Assembly: GCA_003450915.1 (NCBI GenBank)
Contig: DMEM01000147.1
Coordinates: forward strand, 1-10,032
Source of the DNA: Alphaproteobacteria bacterium
GTDB taxonomy: Bacteria; Pseudomonadota; Alphaproteobacteria; UBA1280; UBA12223
Direction: 5' to 3'
DNA: 10,032 nt
Part shown: one piece after another, positions 1 to 5,933 of the stretch
Layout: the number at the start of each line of letters is the position of its first letter
Numbering within the stretch: position 1 is the first letter of the stretch
The notes under the pieces: model-generated
What the model saw: the letters and a program-made list of their open reading frames with translations, nothing else
The model's database searches: none
What the model was told of the DNA's origin: nothing
Position numbers and translations under genes: made by a program

Positions 1-1953
1 AAGATCGGATCTAAGTATCACTTAGATGCAGATGAGTTGTATCAAGAGTCTTATGAAGTTTTATTAACTTGTTTAAGAGATTTTACACCAGTTTTTACAA
101 GAGATACTGGGGAAGAAATAGAGGTTAAGTTTAATACATTCTTCGGATCTCGAATTGAAATGAAAGCTATGGAACTTAGAAACGGAAACCCAGAATATAA
201 AGCTAGAAAAGCTTATGTTGATGGAATGGATGATGATACAAAAGCTGAGTTTAAACAAAATGCACCTTTATTAGTTCAGCATATTGACCATGCCGAAACA
301 GTAAATGAATACCTATCTGATGAAATTACAAAAGCAAGACAAGAATTAAACCCTGATCTTGAAACTAGATTCCATAGAGATAGTTTTTTAGATGATGTTT
401 TAACAGGATTAATTATAAAAGAAAAAGACGACAAGAAAAAAGCAGTTCTTCAACATGTTAAAGTTGGTGGTATTATGAACTTCCAAGATATTGCTTATCA
501 CTTTGGAGTAACAGATTCAAGAGCTAGCCAATTAATGAATGAATTAATGGATGCTTTTTACACTCAAAGAATTATTAATGGAGATGTGGAAACTGTTGTT
601 AAAGATTTAAGTAGGTTAAAATTAAGTAACGCTAGGGTAAAAACACTTCTTCAAAATGCTATTGAATATTCAAGTAAAGAAATCAAAGCTGAAATTGTTG
701 ATGTTGCTAAAGAAATTTTCCCTAAAATTAAAGATTTAGATATTGAAAAAAATGATAAAAGTAATAATAAAAATTTAATTATTGATGAAATTAAACTATT
801 ACCTTATGAAGATGTACTATCTGATGAAGAAAACGTTTTTTATCCTCAAGTTGAAGTAGGTATGAAAGATGTAAATGAGTTTAAGTTTTTAAACTTGCCT
901 TTTAGAACAGCTCTAAAACAAAATGCATTTAACGCATTTTTAAAATCAATGCCTGAAAATAATGAAAACTTCCCTGTTGTTATTAATAAAGAAGGTTTTA
1001 TTATTGATGGAGAGTTAAGAGTTAAGGCTGCAAAAGCTAAGGGTATTAAATCTTTATTAACTATTACTCGTAATATTTCAGTTGATGATGCAAGGGTTTT
1101 AAGAGTTATTGTAAATAATCGTTTAGAATCAGGTAATAAAAAGCAACTTTATTATGCTGTATGTGCTTTATTACACCTAGGCTATTCTCAGCAAAAAATT
1201 GCTAAGCTATTAAATACAAGTAGAACGAATGTTATTGTTTATGCTAAAGTTAAAGATAAAGCAATACCTGAAATTAAGCAACTGTTTGAAGATGATATGA
1301 TTCTAATTACAAATGCTAGTGCATGTGCTGATTTAGAGCCAGATCAACAAAAACAAATGGTAGACTTTATTAAAAAGTATGGCTCTCAGTGGTCTAAAGG
1401 TAATAAATTTACAAAACTGTTAAATTCTGCAAAAAATAATGCGGTTAGGGCTCTTGAAGAAACAGAAAATCCTAACTTTATGCAATCAGAGAAATTAGAT
1501 GAATTAGTTGCTGCTGAAAAAGGTTATGCTGAAAGACTAACTAAAAAAGCTCAAGAAAGAATTACATATTTAGAAGATAAACTGCAAAATACAAGTGTTA
1601 AATTACAAGATAATGAAACATGGTTAGCACAAAGAGAATCTGTAATTAACACCCAGCAAAAAGAGCTTGTTGGTCTAAAAGAAGAAAACCATAGTCTGCA
1701 AAGAGAAATAGAAACTTCACAACTTCTACAATTTGCCGATAAATCAGCTTTTGAAGAAGAAATGAAGTATCTAAAAGATATTTATGAGATTTCTGAAAAA
1801 CTGTGTGGCTCTAAAAATGCAATTGAATCTTCTATTACAAAAATAGGATCTGTTCAAATAAAACACAGACAAGTTAAAGACATTGAAATTCTGTGTTTAG
1901 GTTTAGAAGAGCAAATAGAAAAATTAAGAATTGCAATTATATCTAAAAAATAG
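1..1953 (+). CDS. Sigma-70-like / ParB-like chimeric protein with C-terminal coiled coil (5' end outside window)
   Basis: The frame is open to base 1 with no in-frame ATG, so the gene starts upstream. The TTG at 37 has no convincing ribosome site and lies inside a conserved-looking domain. Residues are numbered from that TTG codon. The first ~50 residues plus the 12 before them resemble sigma-70 region 2 (LDADELYQESYEVLL, then KFNTFF and a basic-acidic helix). Residues ~135-174 resemble the region 4 helix-turn-helix (FQDIAYHFGVTDSRASQL). After an Asn/Lys-rich linker (~236-247), residues ~268-447 match a ParB-like module: a nuclease-fold motif DGELRVKAA (324-332), an NNR motif (360-362), a helix-turn-helix GYSQQKIAKLLNTSRTNV (382-399), and the ParB-style helical tail. 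Residues ~483-580 are a charged heptad-like coiled coil. Domain identities are by eye. The role is inferred as DNA binding, perhaps transcription control or chromosome/plasmid partition. No ParA gene is visible. A terminator follows. Confidence 0.8.
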   Translation, partial: KIGSKYHLDADELYQESYEVLLTCLRDFTPVFTRDTGEEIEVKFNTFFGSRIEMKAMELRNGNPEYKARKAYVDGMDDDTKAEFKQNAPLLVQHIDHAETVNEYLSDEITKARQELNPDLETRFHRDSFLDDVLTGLIIKEKDDKKKAVLQHVKVGGIMNFQDIAYHFGVTDSRASQLMNELMDAFYTQRIINGDVETVVKDLSRLKLSNARVKTLLQNAIEYSSKEIKAEIVDVAKEIFPKIKDLDIEKNDKSNNKNLIIDEIKLLPYEDVLSDEENVFYPQVEVGMKDVNEFKFLNLPFRTALKQNAFNAFLKSMPENNENFPVVINKEGFIIDGELRVKAAKAKGIKSLLTITRNISVDDARVLRVIVNNRLESGNKKQLYYAVCALLHLGYSQQKIAKLLNTSRTNVIVYAKVKDKAIPEIKQLFEDDMILITNASACADLEPDQQKQMVDFIKKYGSQWSKGNKFTKLLNSAKNNAVRALEETENPNFMQSEKLDELVAAEKGYAERLTKKAQERITYLEDKLQNTSVKLQDNETWLAQRESVINTQQKELVGLKEENHSLQREIETSQLLQFADKSAFEEEMKYLKDIYEISEKLCGSKNAIESSITKIGSVQIKHRQVKDIEILCLGLEEQIEKLRIAIISKK

Positions 1954-1980
1954 ATATAGACTCTATAAATAATTTTACTA

Positions 1981-2006
1981 AAAAGTAGCCTTGTGCTACT
2001 TTTTTA
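1981..2006 (+). terminator. Rho-independent terminator after the sigma/ParB-like gene
   Basis: A perfect 9-bp inverted repeat (AAAAGTAGC / GCTACTTTT) with a five-base loop runs straight into a T-tract, 27 bases after the TAG stop. This is a classic intrinsic terminator and closes the first transcription unit. Confidence 0.9.
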
Positions 2007-2035
2007 TTGAAATAAACTCTATATTTTTGTATCAT
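2007..2035 (+). promoter_or_regulatory. Putative sigma-70-type promoter of the asmA-like/ATP12 operon
   Basis: TTGAAA (2007-2012) is followed by a 17-base spacer and TATCAT (2030-2035), five of six matches to TATAAT. It starts at the end of the preceding terminator's T-tract. It would leave a leader of roughly 77 bases before the ATG at 2119. The leader is extremely AT-rich, so other -10-like hexamers (for example TATAAT at 2085-2090, without a good -35) could compete. Confidence 0.45.
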
Positions 2036-2118
2036 ATACTGAGTATGTAAAAATATATTAAAAAAACAATAATTTTATCAAAAATATAATTAATAGAGAA
2101 TGATTTGGGGATATTAAA

Positions 2119-4017
2119 ATGAGAAAGCTGCAACTTGCTTTAGTTTTTTGTTTGTCAATTGTTATTTTATTTGTGGTTGCGCTATTTAGTGCTCCTACAT
2201 TTATTAACTGGCAAAACAATAAAGGAATAATAGAAAATGTATTTAGTGAATATTTAGGTTACAGAGTTAGAGTTAACGGTGACTTACAGGTTCAGTTATT
2301 ACCTAATCCTAAAATTTATGCTGAAAACATAGTTGTTGATTCTGTATCTGGGGATCAAAACTTAGCAGAGGTTGGTCATATTATTCTTACAAAAAGCCTA
2401 TCAGATTTAGTAGCTTTAGATTTTTCTGTAGATGAACTTATTGTTAACAGACCTAAAGTTAGCCTGGTAAAAGATGAGGATGGCAGTAAAAACTGGGAGC
2501 CATTAAAAGTAAAAAGCTCAAATTATTATTCAAGAAAATTAAAAAATTCATTATCTGGTTTGGTAAACTTTAAATCAATTATTGTTGAAAATGGTGGGGT
2601 TTTATATACAGATATTGCAAATGCAGAAACTCACGATATTACTAATATTTATTTCAAATTAAATACTACAAATAGATCTGCTTTAAATGTAGCAGGAGAG
2701 GGAGTTTATAAAGGTAAAGAACAAAAGCTAAACTTAAAATTAGACATTGCTAATTCTAAGAGTATGAGAATTGACTCGTCATTGGCATCAAAAGATTATA
2801 AAGTTATTCTTAAAGGTATTTTAAATAATCCTTATAGCTTATATAGATCTCAATTTATTGGTAAGGTAGATGCTGATTTTGCTGATGGTAACGCAATACA
2901 ACTTGATAACGCATTCTTTAAGCTTAAGTCAAAATACTTTGATTTAAAAGATTTACATGTTAGTTCAGAGTTTTCTGTTTCGAAAAATAAATTGAATGTT
3001 TCAAGTATTAATTTAAAGTCTATGTATAATGATTTAAGCGGTAATTTAAGTATTGATAAAAAGAAAGAAAAACTTAATGTAGCGATTAAGTTAGATATTG
3101 ATAAAATTTATGTTAAAAAAGGAACAGATGCTCCAGTTAAAGCAACATCAATGGCTTGGTCAGATGACTTGTTAGACTTTTCATTTGTTAATAATTTAGT
3201 ATTAAATACATCTATTTCATGTATGGAATGTACTTATGGAGATAGAAAATTCTATCAGGTTGACTTAAGATCAAATCTTGAAAACAATAATTTAATTATA
3301 AACCAGTTTAACTTAAAAGCAGATAAAGATGGTTTTATTAAAATGACAGCAAATGCTGGTTTAAACTCTCCTGCATCATTTGAAATAAAGGCTGAAGCAG
3401 TAGATTTTCCTCTTTATTCATTATTACCAAAAAGATTTGTGAAGAAAGCAATATTTAATATTGAAGGTAATACAAACTTCTCAGCAAGTGGTGTGTCTTC
3501 AAAGTCTCTAATTTCAAGCTTAACAGGTGAGTTTAATGTAAACTTAAAAGATGTTAAATTAAGAAATATTGATGATTCTAGCATTAACTCTACAGTAAGA
3601 GGAGTGCTTTATGGTAAGCCAAGAACAGAGTTTGATACTCAAATTGATAAAGTTGTATTAAATGGTTCTTTAAGAGATGGTGTATTTAGATCTAAAGATA
3701 TTAGCTTTAATCTATCAGGTGATGATATTGTTTCAAAAGGTAAGTTTGACCTTGCAAATCTAACAATGAACTATCGTTTAGAGCCAATAGAACTAAAGAG
3801 AAGTCATTTAGGTTTAGTTCTTAGCGGTAACGTAAATAACTTAGATCTTATTTCTGATAAGGTAACACCAAAAGGTGTTGTGGATGGATTTGGTAGGCTT
3901 GTAACTACAAATATTACTAAAAAAGTTAAAAGAAAAGATGTAAATACTCCTTTTGACTTTAATGATAAAGGTAGTTTAGATGCTAATGTTAGAAAATACC
4001 TATTTGAGAATAGATAA
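2119..4017 (+). CDS. AsmA-family envelope protein
   Basis: A 632-residue inner-membrane-anchored protein of the AsmA type. Proteins of this broad family are thought to help move or place lipids in the envelope; the exact substrate here is unknown. One hydrophobic helix (residues ~5-27, after MRK) anchors it, with the rest outside the cytoplasm. The N-terminal AsmA pattern follows: PTFINW, a helix, then YRVRVNGDLQVQLLPNP (48-64) and the 'N-IVV' strand. The middle is long beta-rich sequence typical of the family. The C-terminal AsmA region spans ~465-560, ending in a G-FDLANLTMNYRLEP pattern. A CMEC pair (C368, C371) in the extracytoplasmic part is not a family hallmark that I know. The ATG has GGGGAT 6-11 bases upstream. 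The ATP12-like gene follows after 12 bases, so the two are probably co-transcribed. Confidence 0.8.
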   Translation: MRKLQLALVFCLSIVILFVVALFSAPTFINWQNNKGIIENVFSEYLGYRVRVNGDLQVQLLPNPKIYAENIVVDSVSGDQNLAEVGHIILTKSLSDLVALDFSVDELIVNRPKVSLVKDEDGSKNWEPLKVKSSNYYSRKLKNSLSGLVNFKSIIVENGGVLYTDIANAETHDITNIYFKLNTTNRSALNVAGEGVYKGKEQKLNLKLDIANSKSMRIDSSLASKDYKVILKGILNNPYSLYRSQFIGKVDADFADGNAIQLDNAFFKLKSKYFDLKDLHVSSEFSVSKNKLNVSSINLKSMYNDLSGNLSIDKKKEKLNVAIKLDIDKIYVKKGTDAPVKATSMAWSDDLLDFSFVNNLVLNTSISCMECTYGDRKFYQVDLRSNLENNNLIINQFNLKADKDGFIKMTANAGLNSPASFEIKAEAVDFPLYSLLPKRFVKKAIFNIEGNTNFSASGVSSKSLISSLTGEFNVNLKDVKLRNIDDSSINSTVRGVLYGKPRTEFDTQIDKVVLNGSLRDGVFRSKDISFNLSGDDIVSKGKFDLANLTMNYRLEPIELKRSHLGLVLSGNVNNLDLISDKVTPKGVVDGFGRLVTTNITKKVKRKDVNTPFDFNDKGSLDANVRKYLFENR

Positions 4018-4029
4018 AAGAAGAGAATT

Positions 4030-4719
4030 ATGAACAAAGAATCTATATTAAACTTAGAACTTAATTTTGAACTAGTAGATAAAAAATATTACTTAACATT
4101 GGCTGGTAAAAGGCTAAAAACAAAATTAGGAAATGAAATTTTTGCTGATAGTATAATGCTAGTTCAGGCAGTTCAAGAAGACTATAATGAATATAAATTT
4201 AAATCAAAGTGGATTAACTTAATTTCAAGCTATGTTGACTTTGTTAATACTCCTGAAAATATTGAAGGCTCAAAAAAACAAATTAAGTCATATTTAAAAA
4301 ATGATTTATTGTTTTATGTTGATGAACAATCAAGTGAGTTTTATCAATACCAAAAGAAAACGTATTTACCTTTAATTGCTAAGTTTAAAGAGCTTTTAAA
4401 TATTAATCAAAACTTAGTTCCAACAACTGGTTTTGGTGAGATTAGTATGAATGCTGAAACTCTTGAGTTAGTTAATAGTTATGTAGAATGTTTGAATTTA
4501 AAAGACTTATTTATTAGCTTATTTTTAAGTAGAATTTCAACATCAGCAATTTTAACAATTTTTTATTTAAATGAAGAGTTAAATGCTAAAGACTTTTATG
4601 ATATAGCCTTTTACAGTGAAATTATAAAAATTACAAAATCTCCAGATGATGAAGAGGTTCAAAGATTAAAAATTATTAAAGAAGAATTAGATATTTTAAA
4701 CTATTTTAAAGAAAATTAA
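4030..4719 (+). CDS. ATP12-like F1-ATPase assembly chaperone (divergent)
   Basis: The 229-residue product aligns by eye along the whole length of the ATP12 family, chaperones that bind the F1 alpha subunit during ATP synthase assembly in mitochondria and alphaproteobacteria. The visible pattern, in order, is: YYLTLAGKRLKTK near 20-32 (family: y-v-LDGR-lKTP); a helix where the family has A-EW (~41-52); YLKNDLLFYV (88-97; family: 'Y--tDLlcyr'); a Q near the family's Q---WdPl site (YQKKTYLPL, 107-115); TTGF (132-135; family: 't-Gi'); a hydrophobic S-S helix pair; LNEELNAKDFYDIAF (180-194); and DDEEVQR (206-212; family: D-EA--R). The usual Trp and Gln residues of the last helix pair (Q--WG) are absent, so it is divergent. 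Length is close to the family norm. Start ATG is preceded by AAGAAGAG, 12 bases after the asmA-like stop. It is the last gene before a terminator. Confidence 0.7.
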   Translation: MNKESILNLELNFELVDKKYYLTLAGKRLKTKLGNEIFADSIMLVQAVQEDYNEYKFKSKWINLISSYVDFVNTPENIEGSKKQIKSYLKNDLLFYVDEQSSEFYQYQKKTYLPLIAKFKELLNINQNLVPTTGFGEISMNAETLELVNSYVECLNLKDLFISLFLSRISTSAILTIFYLNEELNAKDFYDIAFYSEIIKITKSPDDEEVQRLKIIKEELDILNYFKEN

Positions 4720-4831
4720 TTACTAAATATTTTAATTACTTTAGTTTATTTTATTAAGCCACGTAGTTTTACAGCACTTTTAACAAATAAAATAAATTAC
4801 TTTTTATACTTAGCTCATTAATTATGTACAA

Positions 4832-4865
4832 AAAGCCATTCTTCTCTAAGAATGGCTTTACTTTT
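4832..4865 (+). terminator. Rho-independent terminator of the asmA-like/ATP12 operon
   Basis: A perfect 12-bp stem (AAAGCCATTCTT / AAGAATGGCTTT) with a CTCT loop is followed by AC and a run of six T. It lies 112 bases after the ATP12-like stop. The intervening 4720-4831 is AT-rich and shows no gene. Confidence 0.9.
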
Positions 4866-4875
4866 TTACCCATAT

Positions 4876-4884
4876 TGATATAAT
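4876..4884 (+). promoter_or_regulatory. Extended -10 promoter of the HIT gene
   Basis: A consensus TATAAT (4879-4884) is preceded by TGA, i.e. the TGN extended -10 element. The -35 position falls on the 3' arm of the preceding terminator (TTTACT-like), which fits an extended -10 promoter that does not need a good -35. Predicted leader is about 30 bases. Confidence 0.55.
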
Positions 4885-4921
4885 GGTTAAAGAATTATTA
4901 ATAGAAGAGGATATTTAGATT

Positions 4922-5320
4922 ATGGGATGTCTTTTTTGTAAAATAGTAGATAAAAAAGTGAAAGCAGAAATCGTTTATGAAAATGCTAAAACAATTTGTT
5001 TTATTCCAACAGATATGGAAGTAAAAGGACACCTGTTAGTTACTCCAAAGGCTCATTATGAAACAATGTTCGATATGCCAGAAGAAGAGCTGTCTGAGCT
5101 AATCGCAACAGCTAAAAAAGTATCAGTTATGTTAAAAGAAAAACTAAATGCTGAAGGTGTAAATATTTTACATGCAAGCGGTAAGGCAGCACAACAAGGA
5201 TTGGATCATTTTCATATGCATATTTTACCTCGCTATGCTGATGATAATTTAGATGTATGGCCTGATTTACCATACTTGAAATTTAATAAAGAAGAGATTT
5301 TAGAAAAGCTTAAATCTTAA
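4922..5320 (+). CDS. HIT-family nucleotide hydrolase/transferase (HinT-like)
   Basis: The 132-residue protein is a single-domain histidine-triad protein, the normal length for the family. Family members hydrolyse phosphoramidate or nucleotide substrates such as AMP-lysine or dinucleoside polyphosphates in the cytoplasm; the substrate here cannot be read from sequence. The N-terminal CLFCKIV (C3, C6) is the usual zinc-type start of bacterial HIT proteins. GHLLVTPKAHYETM (36-49) is the conserved central strand with its His. The HIT motif is HFHMHILPR (96-104), with the nucleophilic His expected at H98. The NILHASGKAAQQG stretch (81-93) replaces the common N-G--AGQ-V lead-in. The ATG has AAGAGGA about ten bases upstream. 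Its 3' end overlaps the convergent 184-residue gene by 11 bases. Confidence 0.93.
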   Translation: MGCLFCKIVDKKVKAEIVYENAKTICFIPTDMEVKGHLLVTPKAHYETMFDMPEEELSELIATAKKVSVMLKEKLNAEGVNILHASGKAAQQGLDHFHMHILPRYADDNLDVWPDLPYLKFNKEEILEKLKS

Positions 5321-5864
5321 CAACTATATAATCTGTAGTACCAGTTGCCTGCAGATATTCATTAATACAATCTTCATCATTATTAAAGTTAGACTTAAAT
5401 GTTGGGTTTTGATGACGATAAAATGTTTTTAGAATATTGCTATAAAACTCTCTAGGATAGATAATGACTACGTCATTATCTATTTTTTTTAAGCCTTTAA
5501 TTAAATATACTTTGTTATATTTATAAAATAGTAGGGTATACTTTAAAATTAGCTTTTCAATGTGAACCTTGTCCTCTTTAGTTAAATCAAATTCAAAATA
5601 TTCAGCATCATCTTCATACTTTAATGCATAATCATAGCCTTGACGAAATAGTTCATAATAAAGGTCATCTAAATTAATTGGCTGCGACAAGTTAATTTCA
5701 TGTTCAGCTATATATTTTGAAAATCCTTCTTTAAATAGCTCGTAGTACTCTCGGCATGGAAAGCTATAGTTTAGCTCCCTTACAACAGCACATGCGATAT
5801 CATAGCAATCATCTTGCCATTGGTTGTCTTTTTGTATTCTTCTTATTAGTAATATTTTTTTCAT
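5310..5864 (-). CDS. Hypothetical protein, 184 residues, with a repeated YYELF motif
   Basis: I do not recognise this family. The product is soluble, rich in Tyr, Asp, Glu and Lys, with no signal peptide or membrane helix. Two segments 29 residues apart look related: YYELFKEGF (40-48) and YYELFRQGY (69-77), suggesting a duplicated helical unit. The C-terminal half has short hydrophobic strands (VYLIKG, 119-124; DVVIIYP, 131-137; DYIVVKI at the end). The start is well supported by a perfect AAGGAGG nine bases before the ATG. It lies 69 bases downstream of the GGDEF-fusion stop, with a terminator between, so it is expressed either from its own weak promoter or by read-through. Its end overlaps the HIT gene tail-to-tail. 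No terminator of its own is evident. Confidence 0.8.
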   Translation of the reverse strand: MKKILLIRRIQKDNQWQDDCYDIACAVVRELNYSFPCREYYELFKEGFSKYIAEHEINLSQPINLDDLYYELFRQGYDYALKYEDDAEYFEFDLTKEDKVHIEKLILKYTLLFYKYNKVYLIKGLKKIDNDVVIIYPREFYSNILKTFYRHQNPTFKSNFNNDEDCINEYLQATGTTDYIVVKI

Positions 5865-5873
5865 TAAATTAAA

Positions 5874-5880
5874 CCTCCTT
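5874..5880 (-). promoter_or_regulatory. Consensus Shine-Dalgarno site of the 184-residue gene
   Basis: AAGGAGG on the minus strand, nine bases before the ATG at 5864. It is the only full-consensus ribosome site in this window; other genes use partial ones such as AGAGGA or GGAG. It fixes the start codon. Confidence 0.8.
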
Positions 5881-5888
5881 AACTAGTC

Positions 5889-5917
5889 TTTATAGAAGGC
5901 AGTAAAAAAGACCCCAA
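5889..5917 (-). promoter_or_regulatory. Possible weak promoter of the 184-residue gene
   Basis: On the minus strand TTGGGG (5912-5917), a 17-base spacer and TATAAA (5889-5894) lie just ahead of the ribosome site. The -35 is poor and sits inside the upstream gene's terminator hairpin. The resulting leader would be only about 18 bases. Read-through from the GGDEF operon is the alternative. Confidence 0.3.
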
Positions 5918-5929
5918 ATGAGGCCTTTT
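5904..5929 (-). terminator. Rho-independent terminator of the GGDEF-fusion gene
   Basis: On the minus strand AAAAGGCCTC and GGGGTCTTTT pair with a four-base ATTT loop, using two G-U wobbles, and run into TTTTTT. On the plus strand the same wobble positions become A-C mismatches, so the hairpin is directional. It starts only four bases after the GGDEF-gene stop. Confidence 0.8.
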
Positions 5930-5933
5930 AAAT

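Noticed and set aside
37..39. TTG as the start codon of the first gene
   Set aside because: The frame stays open to base 1, there is no ribosome site before it, and the residues on both sides belong to one sigma-region-2-like stretch. The gene is cut by the window edge.
4824..4883. 19-codon ORF (ATG at 4824) across the terminator before the HIT gene
   Set aside because: It is simply the hairpin and T-tract read as codons, with no ribosome site.
5297..5319. AGATTT...AAATCT inverted repeat at the HIT / 184-residue gene junction
   Set aside because: The stem is six bases of mostly A-T with an 11-base loop and no T-tract on either strand, so it is not a credible terminator.
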